A DNA stretch of 64,000 nt from Shewanella atlantica (GTDB lineage: Bacteria > Pseudomonadota > Gammaproteobacteria > Enterobacterales > Shewanellaceae): assembly GCF_003966265.1 (NCBI RefSeq), contig NZ_RXNV01000015.1, positions 1 to 64,000 of the forward strand, given 5' to 3'. The notes below the pieces were generated by a model that saw only the letters and a list, made by a program, of their open reading frames with translations, ran no database searches and had not been told where the DNA came from. This document shows positions 35,186 through 44,287 of this stretch, in pieces. Both the position numbers and the translations under genes were made by a program. Each line of letters starts with the position of its first letter. Position 1 is the first letter of the stretch.

Positions 35186-35662
35186 CTATACCTTAAAATG
35201 ACCAGACTTACCGCCGCGTTTCTCTAACAGACGTGTCTGTGAGATCACCATATCTTTCTGAACCGCTTTGCACATGTCATAGATGGTCAAAGCCGCAACA
35301 GATGCTGCGGTTAATGCTTCCATCTCAACTCCCGTCTTACCCGAGAGCTTGCACAAACTGGTGATGCGGACGCGGTTAAATTCAGGTTGAGCCTCAAGTT
35401 CAACTTCTACCTTAGTCAACATCAGGGGATGGCACAGTGGAATAAGATCCGAGGTCTTCTTTGCCGCCTGAATACCTGCAATACGAGCCGTCGCAAACAC
35501 ATCACCCTTGTGATGGCTGCCGCTCATGATCATATCCAGAGTATCTGCAGCCATTTCGATATAGGCTTCCGCTCTGGCTTCTCTCTCGGTTACCGCTTTT
35601 TCGGTCACATCTACCATATGAGCATTGCCATCGGCGTTGATATGAGTAAATTCATTCGACAT
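35186..35662 (-). CDS. moaC: Cyclic pyranopterin monophosphate synthase MoaC
   Basis: 158 residues. Key segments are HINADGNAHMVDVTEKAVTEREARAEA (N-terminal), IAGIQAAKKTSDLIPLCHPLMLTKV (active site with the conserved His) and GKTGVEMEALTAASVAALTIYDMCKA. It completes conversion of the MoaA product into cyclic pyranopterin monophosphate. It is in the middle of the moaA-E series. Confidence 0.97.
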   Translation of the reverse strand: MSNEFTHINADGNAHMVDVTEKAVTEREARAEAYIEMAADTLDMIMSGSHHKGDVFATARIAGIQAAKKTSDLIPLCHPLMLTKVEVELEAQPEFNRVRITSLCKLSGKTGVEMEALTAASVAALTIYDMCKAVQKDMVISQTRLLEKRGGKSGHFKV

Positions 35663-35741
35663 CAGTTTTGACCTTTTACATTAACGCAATTCAAATAGAA
35701 AACTCACTCAGTATGCTACTTAGCAATACTGAGACTACGAC

Positions 35742-36266
35742 TTAACCCGATATTTTTTTCACATGCATCACAAAATTACAGGGTCTATGTGTTGCATCTA
35801 ACTGTTCTTTAATTATCTTTGTCCAACCGGTACGGCAAGCTCCGGTCGAACCGGGCAAGCAAAAAATAGCGGTCTGGTTAGCAAAGCCACCCAAGGCTCT
35901 CGACTGCACCGTCGATGTGCCTAATTCGGTATAAGTAACATGACGAAATAGCTCTCCGAAACCCTCTATCTCTCTATCGAACAGGGGCTTGACCGCTTCT
36001 GGAGTATTATCTCGCACGGTAAATCCGGTTCCACCGGTAGTGATAATGACCTGCACCTCTTCCGATGCGATCCATTGAGACAATACCGAGCGGATCTCGT
36101 ATTTATCATCTTTTATCAACTTACGATCGACAAGTGTGTGCCCAGCCTCGATCAGATTATCTTCAAGAAACTGTCCAGAGGTATCCCGGCTAAAATCACG
36201 GGAATCTGACAGGGTGAGCACAGCGATGTTTAATGGTACAAATTGGGTATTGGTGCAGTGTCCCAT
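35742..36266 (-). CDS. moaB: MoaB/Mog-family molybdenum cofactor protein
   Basis: 174 residues of the MoCF-binding fold. It has LTLSDSRDFSRDTSGQFLEDNL, VIITTGGTGFTVRDNTPEAVKPLF and AIFCLPGSTGACRTGWTKII, which form the molybdopterin-binding pocket. This MoaB-type protein adenylates molybdopterin in some organisms, while in E. coli its role is uncertain. It sits between moaA and moaC in the operon, with a 180-base gap to moaA. Confidence 0.93.
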   Translation of the reverse strand: MGHCTNTQFVPLNIAVLTLSDSRDFSRDTSGQFLEDNLIEAGHTLVDRKLIKDDKYEIRSVLSQWIASEEVQVIITTGGTGFTVRDNTPEAVKPLFDREIEGFGELFRHVTYTELGTSTVQSRALGGFANQTAIFCLPGSTGACRTGWTKIIKEQLDATHRPCNFVMHVKKISG

Positions 36267-36446
36267 AAATTAATCTCTTAAACTGTAGTTGATAGTAACT
36301 CTATGTTTAACGGCAAAATTATACTCATTACCCTGCGTCATGTAGTTGAAGCAGCTCATGAAATGATTAACCAGCGATAGATGTGAAACATAGAGCCATT
36401 CGGGACAGTACTTATAAACAAGTATAAGCCTGCCCTCTTTCATCGA

Positions 36447-37427
36447 CTATCCGCCGATGGAAGCTAAATGCTGAGTCACACCTGTGATGCCGTCGTGGAG
36501 GAAATGGGTCTCTTTTTTCTGCGCGAGTTGCCCGTGAAGACGTTCAACAAGTTCAGCCTTTTGGCTCTCATGTTGAAGCAGATCTCTGAGATCGACACCA
36601 TTTTCAGTAAACAGACATAAGTGGAGTTTCCCGTTTGCAGAGACCCGTAGACGGTTACAACTAGCACAGAAGTTTTTCTCATAAGGCATAATCAAGCCGA
36701 TACGGCCTTTATGGTCCTCATGACTAAAATTCTGAGCAGGGCCGTCATCGGCAGCCGGCTGATCATAGGTCCAGCCCTGTTCAACGAGCTGCGACTTTAT
36801 ATCTGCTCCAGCTAAATGGTGTGCCTGGAAGTAATCATGCCCGAGTCCCGTTTCCATCAACTCGATAAAGCGTAGATCTATCGGCGTATGTTTTATCCAA
36901 TGCAGAAAACGGGGCAGATCTTTATCATTCAGCCCTTTAAGCAGTACGGCATTGATTTTCACCCGCTCGAAACCCGCCTCGAGCGCCGCATCAATCCCAC
37001 GCATCACCTCATCAAACTTATTTTCACCGGTGATCTGATAAAACATCTTAGGATCGAGACTGTCGACCGAGACGTTAATCCGTCTCAATCCGGCGTCATA
37101 CCACTCTTTAGCGTGTTTCTCTAAACGATAGCCATTAGTTGTCGTCGCAATGGTCTTAATCTTATCGTTGTCGGCAACCGCTCGAATGATATCGGTAAAG
37201 TCTTTACGCAGAGTGGGTTCGCCACCTGTGATACGGATCTTCTGAGTACCGACCTCTGAAAAAGCGGCGATCAGATTTTCTATTTCGCTTAGCGCAAGAA
37301 ATTTTGAACGTCCATCGGGACGATAACCATCGGGGAGGCAATAAGTGCATTTGAAATTACAAACGTCTGTAACAGACATCCGCAAATAGTGAAATCTTCG
37401 ACCAAATTTGTCTTGTAGTTGAGACAT
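36447..37427 (-). CDS. moaA: GTP 3',8-cyclase MoaA
   Basis: The frame is open upstream, but the ATG at 37427 is preceded by AAGG and begins MSQLQDKFGRRFHYLRMSVT, giving 326 residues. The radical-SAM cluster motif is CNFKCTYC, the SAM-binding ITGGEPTLRKDF follows, and the C-terminal cluster that binds GTP is FCASCNRLRVSANGKLHLCL. The conserved end GG is also present (SIGG). It starts Moco synthesis from GTP and requires strictly reduced clusters. It is the first gene of the moa-mod series and carries the leader described separately. Confidence 0.97.
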   Translation of the reverse strand: MSQLQDKFGRRFHYLRMSVTDVCNFKCTYCLPDGYRPDGRSKFLALSEIENLIAAFSEVGTQKIRITGGEPTLRKDFTDIIRAVADNDKIKTIATTTNGYRLEKHAKEWYDAGLRRINVSVDSLDPKMFYQITGENKFDEVMRGIDAALEAGFERVKINAVLLKGLNDKDLPRFLHWIKHTPIDLRFIELMETGLGHDYFQAHHLAGADIKSQLVEQGWTYDQPAADDGPAQNFSHEDHKGRIGLIMPYEKNFCASCNRLRVSANGKLHLCLFTENGVDLRDLLQHESQKAELVERLHGQLAQKKETHFLHDGITGVTQHLASIGG

Positions 37428-37445
37428 GATCACCTTTCCAAGTAA

Positions 37446-37545
37446 GGGGAGGTGAGAGCATTTCTGTTCACACCCCGGTGGCGTTATTGCCACGGCTTAG
37501 CGTCCGTATCTGTTGACGTAGGACAAAAAGCTCGGAGAACCGTCA
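37446..37545 (-). promoter_or_regulatory. Candidate molybdenum cofactor (Moco) riboswitch before moaA
   Basis: The moaA leader on the minus strand contains TCTCCGAGC, then a strong hairpin CCGTGGC-AATAAC-GCCACCGG, then GAAATGCTCTCACCTCC shortly before the ribosome site. A structured Moco motif upstream of moaA is known in E. coli, Shewanella and other gammaproteobacteria, and the position and conserved-looking blocks fit it. I judged this from memory of the motif rather than a covariance model. Confidence 0.65.
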
Positions 37546-37551
37546 GGGCTG

Positions 37552-37557
37552 ATTATA
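37552..37557 (-). promoter_or_regulatory. -10 element of the moaA promoter
   Basis: TATAAT on the minus strand, placing a transcription start near 37545, just before the candidate riboswitch. The region 17 bases upstream (ATGGAT) is a poor -35 box, which suits activator dependence. Confidence 0.55.
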
Positions 37558-37629
37558 GTCCTATTTTTATTTCAATCCATAGCGGAAATGCTGCATTAGT
37601 TGCTCAAGATCAATCAGGCGTTAATATTT

Positions 37630-37645
37630 TGTGACACCCCTCACA
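37630..37645. promoter_or_regulatory. Perfect CRP-type binding site
   Basis: TGTGA-CACCCC-TCACA matches both half-sites of the CRP consensus exactly. It lies between the divergent moaA and ETF-QO genes. Its centre is about 92 bases upstream of the inferred moaA start of transcription, a position used by CRP for class I activation, and about 140 bases before the ETF-QO ATG. Confidence 0.8.
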
Positions 37646-37776
37646 TACATAATTAGTATCAGATAGACGGTTATCACTGTATAAACTCTGTGCCATCAAG
37701 CATTTTTGAGGTATGGTGGATAGACTGATTAAAACACCCGTTTAACGGGGAGAAGTGACCGATTAGAGGTGAAGTG

Positions 37777-39426
37777 ATGGAACGCGAATCGATGGAGTTC
37801 GACGTCGTCATCGTTGGAGCAGGCCCCGCAGGCTTGGCAACAGCGTGTCGACTTATGCAGGTATCGAAAGACAGTGGCCAGGAAATTACTGTCTGTGTTG
37901 TAGAAAAAGGCTCGGAAGTTGGGGCTCATATTCTCTCTGGCGCGGTATTTGAACCTAAAGTGCTGGATGAACTATTCTCCGACTGGCATGAAAAAGGCGC
38001 ACCACTTCACACAGCCGTCAAATCTGATGAGATCCATATGTTGAGCTCGGCGACCGCTTCACGCGCCATGCCCAACTCGCTTCTGCCAAAAACGATGCAT
38101 AATGAAGGTAACTACATCATTAGCGTAGGCAATCTGGCACGCTGGCTAGCCGAACGTGCCGAAGAGCTTGGCGTCGAAATATTTCCGGGCTTTCCGGCAA
38201 GTGAACTGCTCTTTAATGAAGATGGAAGTGTCAAAGGGATCTTGATTGGTGACATGGGCATAGGTACCGATGGAGAGCCTAAAGATAGCTTTGAACCCGG
38301 CATGGAGCTTCACGCAAAATATACTGTCTTCAGTGAAGGTTGTCGTGGCCATTTAGGCAAACAACTCATCGAGAAGTATCACTTAGATAATGGCAAGACA
38401 CCACAGCACTACGGCTTAGGCTTTAAAGAGATCTGGAAAGTTCCCGGCGAACAACATGAACAGGGCAAGGTGGTTCATACTGGCGGCTGGCCATTAACCG
38501 AAGGCGCATCGGGTGGTGGTTACCTCTATCACCTCGAAGATAATCAAATCGCAGTGGGCCTTATTGTCGACCTGAACTATCAAAATCCGCACCTGAGTCC
38601 ATTCGATGAGTTCCAGCGCTATAAGACCCACCCGGTCATCTCAAAATACCTGACCGGAGGCGAGCGCATAAGCTATGGCGCACGAGCGATCACTAAAGGT
38701 GGCTTAAACTCCCTGCCTAAGATGAGCTTCCCCGGAGGGCTTATTATTGGTTGTAATGCCGGCACCCTGAACTTTGCTAAGGTCAAAGGCACTCATACTG
38801 CCATGAAGAGCGGCATGTTGGCGGCAGAAACAATCGCACAGGCGCTTATGGCTGGGGTTGAGGGTGGTAAAGATCTCGACTGCTTCAATGGCAGATTCGA
38901 AGAAAGCTGGTTACAGGATGAGTTATATAAATCTCGTAACTTCGGTCCTGCAATGCATAAATTTGGTACCTACCTCGGCGGTGCCTTCAACTATATTGAC
39001 CAAAACTGGTTTGGTGGCAAGTTCCCCATCACCTTAAGGGATGAGAAACCTGACTATGCTCAAATGGCAGATGTAAGTAGCTATAGTAAGATTGACTACC
39101 CTAAACCCGACGGAAAGCTGAGTTTCGATAAACTCTCTTCGGTTTACCTTTCAAATACCTTTCACGAAGAAGATCAGCTGTGTCACCTTCGACTCAAGGA
39201 TGCACGTATCCCTATCGATGTGAACTTAGTCAGGTTTGATGAACCCGCTCAGCGCTATTGTCCTGCAGGAGTTTATGAGATTATTGAAGAGGAAGGCGAA
39301 AGCAAATTCGTCATCAATGCTCAAAACTGCATTCACTGTAAAACCTGCGATATCAAAGATCCTAGCCAGAATATCACCTGGGTGAGCCCGGAGGGAGGCG
39401 GTGGGCCAAACTACCCCAATATGTAG
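37777..39426 (+). CDS. Electron transfer flavoprotein-ubiquinone oxidoreductase
   Basis: 549 residues from the ATG preceded by AGAGG; a GTG three bases before is an alternative. The FAD-binding motif is DVVIVGAGPAGLATACRL, followed by EKGSEVGAHILSGAVFEPKVLDEL. The C-terminal [4Fe-4S] ligands are in YCPAGVYEI, CIHCKTCDIKDPSQNI and the ending GGGGPNYPNM. A hydrophobic stretch in the middle lets it dip into the membrane. It passes electrons from ETF (fatty-acid and amino-acid oxidation) to the quinone pool. It is monocistronic with a strong terminator. Confidence 0.97.
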   Translation: MERESMEFDVVIVGAGPAGLATACRLMQVSKDSGQEITVCVVEKGSEVGAHILSGAVFEPKVLDELFSDWHEKGAPLHTAVKSDEIHMLSSATASRAMPNSLLPKTMHNEGNYIISVGNLARWLAERAEELGVEIFPGFPASELLFNEDGSVKGILIGDMGIGTDGEPKDSFEPGMELHAKYTVFSEGCRGHLGKQLIEKYHLDNGKTPQHYGLGFKEIWKVPGEQHEQGKVVHTGGWPLTEGASGGGYLYHLEDNQIAVGLIVDLNYQNPHLSPFDEFQRYKTHPVISKYLTGGERISYGARAITKGGLNSLPKMSFPGGLIIGCNAGTLNFAKVKGTHTAMKSGMLAAETIAQALMAGVEGGKDLDCFNGRFEESWLQDELYKSRNFGPAMHKFGTYLGGAFNYIDQNWFGGKFPITLRDEKPDYAQMADVSSYSKIDYPKPDGKLSFDKLSSVYLSNTFHEEDQLCHLRLKDARIPIDVNLVRFDEPAQRYCPAGVYEIIEEEGESKFVINAQNCIHCKTCDIKDPSQNITWVSPEGGGGPNYPNM

Positions 39427-39439
39427 CTCATAAGTGGCA

Positions 39440-39471
39440 AAAAAAGCGCGCTCATCGGAGCGCGTTTTTTT
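39440..39471 (+). terminator. Terminator after ETF-QO
   Basis: Stem CGCGCTC/GAGCGCG with an ATCG loop, preceded by six As and followed by seven Ts, 14 bases after the stop codon. Confidence 0.9.
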
Positions 39472-39717
39472 CATGAATTAAAATCAGACGTTGCAATCGA
39501 GTCAAAAAATAACCATAATCCTCTTCTCTAATAAAAGCGTTACAAAACAAGCAAACGCTAATTTTTTCTTTCAGAAAAAAAATCCAATATCCTACTAAAC
39601 TAATATCTGAACGGCTCGATAAACTGTTTAGAGTTCTCTATTTTATTACCAGATCACAGGCTCCATGACTTTGGTAACCGAAGTCCAATCGGTTCAAAAA
39701 TAAGCAGGTTGCTAACT

Positions 39718-41634
39718 ATGAAATTTAATATGCTCACAATTAAACAAAAGATATTGCTTACGGTTACGCTCGCCGTGTTGTTATCCACGATTCTGGTTGG
39801 GGTGCTCAGTCAGCGCAGTGCGAAGGACATTGTAGAGCAGAGAATGTTAGGCTCAGAGATGCCAAACATGTTACAGCAGATCCGTAACAAGGTTGAACTC
39901 GATATTTCAACCTTAATGAATGCCGCCGAGCAACTTGCTAATAGCCGCATGTTAATCCAATGGTTAGAAGATGGCCGCCCCGCAGAAAGTGAAGACTTAG
40001 TCACCAATCAACTAAAAGATATCACTCAGCAATATGGTCTCGCCCAAGCGTCATTCGCCGATCGTGAAACCGCCGCATACTATACTCAGGATGGTTTCTT
40101 GCGTGAGCTCACTCCATCTCAAGATGGCTGGTTCTTCGACTATAAAAACAGTGGCACGGAGCGGATGCTCAATGTCTTTACCGAAGCCAATGGTGATGTG
40201 AAGCTATTTATCAACTACCAGCAACCTAATGGCAGAGGCCTGGTCGGCTTAGCTAAATCTCTGGATGATATGGTCAGATTGCTCGCCTCCTTTAAAATTG
40301 AAGAGTCCGGCTTTGTTTATCTCGTAGATGCCAAGGGACAGGTCAAATTACATCAAGATACGGCAAAAATTGGTAATGCTGATCTCAATAGCTTCTATCA
40401 GAACAGCAATACCAATAGCCTGCTTAATCGCAGTGACTTCAGCTTACTGAAAACCGAGGTAGATGGTGAGGCGATGCTTGTCGCCAGTAGCTATATCCCC
40501 TCTATGGATTGGTATTTGATTGCACAGGTACCGGAGGGTGAGGTTTTTGCGCTGCTGGAAGAGTCTGCATACAAGATCTTAATATGGACGATGCTCATTG
40601 CCGCAGGCTTCATTGTATTAGCCACCTTTGTTGCCGGCTCAGTCAGTCGCCCCATATCTGTAGTAGCTTCAATGCTGCAAGATATTGGTGAGGGTGAAGG
40701 TGACCTGCGTCAACGCCTGCCCGTCGAAGGTAATGATGAGCTAACTCAGCTTGCAAAGGGGTTTAACAGCTTTATCAGTAAAATCCAGGGCTCTATCATT
40801 GAAGTAACCGAAACCAGTGAACAATTAAGCCTATCGGCAAAAGATGTCGCCAATCAGGCACAACAGACCCTGTCTGATAGTCAGTTGCAGAAAGATCAGA
40901 CCATGATGGTGGTTACCGCTATCAATGAGATGGGAGCAACGGTTAACGAAATCGCCGGTAATGCCGCTAAGGCCGCCGATACCGCAAGAAATGCCGATAC
41001 CGAATCCAATACTGGCCAGGTTGTTGTCACCCGTGCCCGTGATACGATCAACCAACTATCGAATGATGTAGAGCAAGTCGGAGAGGTTATTGAATCTTTA
41101 GCGACTCATACTAAATCCATTGGCGGTATCTTAGATGTTATCCGCGCCGTATCTGAACAGACCAACCTACTCGCACTGAACGCCGCAATCGAAGCGGCAC
41201 GAGCAGGTGAAGCGGGACGTGGATTTGCAGTCGTCGCCGATGAAGTTCGTAACCTTGCCTCGCGCACGGCTGAGTCGACCAATGAAGTACAGATCATGAT
41301 CGATAAGTTACAGTCAGAGGCTGGCAGAGCAGTCGATGCCATGACCCAGAGTCGTTCCCGCTCGATTGAAGGTGTGACAGCCGTCGATGAGGCGAGTCAG
41401 TCGCTATCGGGGATCAGTGAGCAGATTGGTCATATCACAGACATGAACATTCAGGTGGCCGCAGCGACGGAAGAGCAATCAACCGTGGTTGAAGATATCA
41501 ACCGCAATGTCACCGAGATCAGTGATATAACACAAAGAACTGCGGACACGTCTGAAGCTGTCGCTCAGGCGAGTCAATCACTCAATCAACTTGCTCATCG
41601 CTTGGACACTTTGGTGGCGGGCTTTAAGGTATAA
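39718..41634 (+). CDS. Methyl-accepting chemotaxis protein
   Basis: 638 residues from the ATG at 39718. A membrane helix (about 8-30) is followed by a periplasmic ligand domain of the Cache type (about residues 40-280, with WFFDYKNSGTERMLNVFT and SGFVYLVDAKGQVKLHQ). A second helix (ILIWTMLIAAGFIVLATFVAG), HAMP and a long cytoplasmic coiled coil come next. The hairpin tip EQTNLLALNAAIEAARAGEAGRGFAVVADEVRNLA (here given in part) is the signalling region that contacts CheA and CheW. It responds to an unidentified small molecule, probably an organic acid or amino acid. Confidence 0.95.
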   Translation: MKFNMLTIKQKILLTVTLAVLLSTILVGVLSQRSAKDIVEQRMLGSEMPNMLQQIRNKVELDISTLMNAAEQLANSRMLIQWLEDGRPAESEDLVTNQLKDITQQYGLAQASFADRETAAYYTQDGFLRELTPSQDGWFFDYKNSGTERMLNVFTEANGDVKLFINYQQPNGRGLVGLAKSLDDMVRLLASFKIEESGFVYLVDAKGQVKLHQDTAKIGNADLNSFYQNSNTNSLLNRSDFSLLKTEVDGEAMLVASSYIPSMDWYLIAQVPEGEVFALLEESAYKILIWTMLIAAGFIVLATFVAGSVSRPISVVASMLQDIGEGEGDLRQRLPVEGNDELTQLAKGFNSFISKIQGSIIEVTETSEQLSLSAKDVANQAQQTLSDSQLQKDQTMMVVTAINEMGATVNEIAGNAAKAADTARNADTESNTGQVVVTRARDTINQLSNDVEQVGEVIESLATHTKSIGGILDVIRAVSEQTNLLALNAAIEAARAGEAGRGFAVVADEVRNLASRTAESTNEVQIMIDKLQSEAGRAVDAMTQSRSRSIEGVTAVDEASQSLSGISEQIGHITDMNIQVAAATEEQSTVVEDINRNVTEISDITQRTADTSEAVAQASQSLNQLAHRLDTLVAGFKV

Positions 41635-41737
41635 CGGCAAGAAGAGCAAAGATGACGCGGTGCTGGAAGATGGCCTTCGGCCTAATCGACACTCACGTTA
41701 TTCTGGCTCTAAAAAAACCAGTGACGAGTTTGCGAGC

Positions 41738-41760
41738 TTTCCGGGGGTAGCCCCCGGAAA
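41738..41760. terminator. GC-rich hairpin between convergent genes
   Basis: A perfect 10-bp stem TTTCCGGGGG/CCCCCGGAAA with a TAG loop, about 100 bases after the chemoreceptor stop and just before the DUF4870 stop. No T-run is present, so it may stabilise mRNA ends rather than terminate alone. Confidence 0.5.
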
Positions 41761-41766
41761 CCGCAA

Positions 41767-42129
41767 CTAGTTTCGCGGTTTGATAAACTTGATGGTCATA
41801 GGGTATTTGTAACATATTCCCTCACTGGCCTTCATCGCCGCAATAATCGTCACCACGATATCGAACACAGCCAAAAAGCCAACCAGAATAAAGCCTATTC
41901 CTACAAACATAAGCACAAAACCAATCATCACATAGATCATCATGCTGATCTTAAAGTTCAAACAGTTACGTCCACACTCATCGACAAATTTAATCTCATC
42001 ACGCTGCATCAGCCAAACGATTAAAGGACCTAAAATGCTTCCAAACGGTATAATGTAGCCGGCAAAACTGGCGACATGAACCACGATCCCCATGTTTTTC
42101 TCACCTTGCGTCAACGCTTGATCTGTCAC
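41767..42129 (-). CDS. DUF4870-family membrane protein
   Basis: 120 residues beginning at a GTG with GGGAGAAG upstream. It has about three membrane segments: VVHVASFAGYIIPFGSILGPLIVWLMQR, NFKISMMIYVMIGFVLMFVGIGFILVG and the following FDIVVTIIAAMKAS. The charged segment DEIKFVDECGRNCLNFKIS and the pattern are those of the DUF4870 family. Its role is unknown. It is close to the MOSC gene (18 bases) and may be cotranscribed. Confidence 0.83.
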   Translation of the reverse strand: MTDQALTQGEKNMGIVVHVASFAGYIIPFGSILGPLIVWLMQRDEIKFVDECGRNCLNFKISMMIYVMIGFVLMFVGIGFILVGFLAVFDIVVTIIAAMKASEGICYKYPMTIKFIKPRN

Positions 42130-42147
42130 CTTTTCTTCTCCCTGAAA

Positions 42148-42846
42148 TTAATCTGCCTGCGGACCAAACAGACGCATCTGCCAGTCCTCCATTTTTTGAG
42201 TTGCTAATCTTCTTTGTAAGCTGTTAACCCAAGAGCTGGCAAGGCCTTCACAGGAAGCCAGCCTGTCATAGGCGCTAGCATCAAACTCAGATGCAAAGTA
42301 GATTGCCATCGCTTCCCTAACGCTGATGTCACTACGGCGTTCGATCAGTGAAACGCCATTATCATGAAAGATATGACCGGGCTTAAGCACGCGATAAAAC
42401 CAACCACACAGGCCACTGGTCTGCATCGCATAAGCAAACTCTTTATGGCCAAATTGATGATTTAACTTAAAGCATGGCGATCTGGGTTGCGTCACCTGCA
42501 GCTCAACATCACCAATGGCTATAATATCACCAATATAGACCTGATTCTCATCCAAGCCAACGGTACTGATGTTCTCCCCCATCGCAGGGGCATCCTTAAA
42601 CTGAGCCATCATATCCCAGCGACGATACTGCCCGTAATGTTCACGGGGAAAATGATGCAACACACGATCAGGCCCTCCATGGTGACGAGGATCGGCCTGA
42701 GCATCACCTAGCACAGTCTCAATTCTGACATCTAACTCGGTAGCAGCCACTTTTTGATCTATGCCGCTGGGAATGCCAGACTCAAGACAGGTTCCACTAC
42801 CAAGGTACAACCCAGATAACCGGTTTACGAGTACACCTTTCGACAT
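42148..42846 (-). CDS. MOSC-domain protein (YiiM-like)
   Basis: 232 residues. The MOSC domain includes ADPRHHGGPDRVLHHFPREHYGQYR and GENISTVGLDENQVYIGDIIAIG, followed by VTQPRSPCFKLN with the conserved Cys that contacts molybdenum in the family. A C-terminal 3-alpha helical domain (ISVREAMAIYFA onward) is typical of YiiM. MOSC proteins use Moco to reduce N-hydroxylated bases; E. coli YiiM protects against 6-hydroxylaminopurine. It adds another Moco user in this window. Confidence 0.9.
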   Translation of the reverse strand: MSKGVLVNRLSGLYLGSGTCLESGIPSGIDQKVAATELDVRIETVLGDAQADPRHHGGPDRVLHHFPREHYGQYRRWDMMAQFKDAPAMGENISTVGLDENQVYIGDIIAIGDVELQVTQPRSPCFKLNHQFGHKEFAYAMQTSGLCGWFYRVLKPGHIFHDNGVSLIERRSDISVREAMAIYFASEFDASAYDRLASCEGLASSWVNSLQRRLATQKMEDWQMRLFGPQAD

Positions 42847-43004
42847 TCACTCTACTCCTGATTACATAACCGACAAGTTATTCCGTCCTGCTCGCCTTTA
42901 CAAAGCGACGACATACCCATACATGTTGATTCTACCTTTTCCGCTTACTAAAAATAACAATAAGCACACCAAGCTTGCTTATCAATACTTTTAAAGGAAC
43001 ATTT

Positions 43005-43457
43005 ATGCTTTACGCTCGCCGCTTTGCTATTGCCGTCCTACTCACTTTATATGTTTCAGGCTGTGCAACCTCCTACGATACTAAGAAATCTTTTTGGACT
43101 TTCGGTAAAGGTTTCGATGTAGCTCAAGTGGATGTAAACAGTTGGGAAATCGGCTTCGTTGGCAATATCAATACTGACAGAGCACTTACACGAAAGTATA
43201 TAATCAAGAAGGCTGCAGAGCTGGTAGCACAAGGGGGATATCCCTATTTCATCCTGGAAAATGAAAGAGTTGATACAGATGAGGTCAGTTCAACGAGCTC
43301 AGGTTATAAAGATAAACACTCTATATCTAATTTTGGTAGTACTTTTCATGAAACAACCACTTCAGTAGAAGTGATAGGATTAATGGGTAACAAAAACCAA
43401 AAAACAAAAGTTTACAACGCTCAATACATCATCGACCATGTCCATTTTGACGACTGA
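43005..43457 (+). CDS. Small lipoprotein, similar to the CC0125/CC1285 type
   Basis: The ATG at 43005 with AAAGGAAC upstream gives 150 residues; a longer frame opens earlier. It has a lipoprotein signal (LTLYVSGC). The mature part includes WEIGFVGNINTDRALTRKYIIKKAAELVAQGGYPYFILENERVD, a layout (strand, then helix with ALTRKY, then YFIL) seen in CC0125/CC1285-like lipoproteins. Function unknown. The two-component genes follow with a gap of about 75 bases. Confidence 0.75.
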   Translation: MLYARRFAIAVLLTLYVSGCATSYDTKKSFWTFGKGFDVAQVDVNSWEIGFVGNINTDRALTRKYIIKKAAELVAQGGYPYFILENERVDTDEVSSTSSGYKDKHSISNFGSTFHETTTSVEVIGLMGNKNQKTKVYNAQYIIDHVHFDD

Positions 43458-43532
43458 TTTTCTGCAGGTGCAGGTTAGAAATAAAATTTTATTTCTAACT
43501 TGTTTGTCTCATATACGCTAGGAGTGGTAGAT

Positions 43533-44261
43533 TTGTCCGATATAACGCTCGATGCTCAGGAAGAGATGAACAATATAACCGCCGTACTCGTTGAAGATGA
43601 TGAGAAGATCAGTGAACTGCTGTCATGTTATCTGGAGAAGCAAAATATTCGGGTCACTTGCGTCAATGATGGTGCCGACGCCGTCGCAACCATCATAGAT
43701 ATACAGCCAGATATTGTGATTCTCGATCTTATGCTGCCGAATGTGGATGGATTTACTATTTGTCGTCAAATTCAACCGCAATACCATGGCAAGTTGCTCT
43801 TTCTTACTGCCAGTGAAGACGACATGGATCAGGTCGCCGCACTGGAAATGGGGGCAGATGACTTTGTCGTAAAACCTGTGCAGCCCAGGGTGCTTCTCGC
43901 CCGACTTCGCATGCTACTCAGGCGCCATGCCGATAGTCCAAAGCCAGTGTCTAAAGAGCTCACATTTGGTGAACTCTATCTGGATAATCAGCGCAAACAA
44001 TGCCGTCTGGGAACGGTAGATGCTAAGCTCACCAGCAGTGAGTTCGATCTGCTCTGGCTACTAGCTAGCCATGCCGACGAGGTGTTATCCCGTGACTTCT
44101 TAGTCAAGACAATTCGCGGCATCGAATACGATGGCATAGACCGCACCATAGATAACAAGATAGTGGTATTGCGCAAGAAGCTCGGTGATAATCCGGCCCT
44201 GCCAAGGAAAATAATCACGGTACGGGCCAAGGGCTATCTGTTTGTACCGGACCGCTGGTAA
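43533..44261 (+). CDS. RstA-like response regulator
   Basis: A TTG at 43533 with AGGAG eight bases before is my preferred start (242 residues); the ATG at 43566 is a shorter option. The receiver has VLVEDDEKISELLSCYL, the phospho-acceptor Asp in IVILDLMLPNVDGF and conserved Lys in DFVVKPVQPRVLL. The winged-helix end, VKTIRGIEYDGIDRTIDNKI and ITVRAKGYLFVPDRW, resembles RstA more than PhoP or OmpR. It is the partner of the kinase encoded 26 bases downstream. Confidence 0.9.
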   Translation: MSDITLDAQEEMNNITAVLVEDDEKISELLSCYLEKQNIRVTCVNDGADAVATIIDIQPDIVILDLMLPNVDGFTICRQIQPQYHGKLLFLTASEDDMDQVAALEMGADDFVVKPVQPRVLLARLRMLLRRHADSPKPVSKELTFGELYLDNQRKQCRLGTVDAKLTSSEFDLLWLLASHADEVLSRDFLVKTIRGIEYDGIDRTIDNKIVVLRKKLGDNPALPRKIITVRAKGYLFVPDRW

Positions 44262-44287
44262 GTTAACTAAGAGTCACTGGAAAACTG

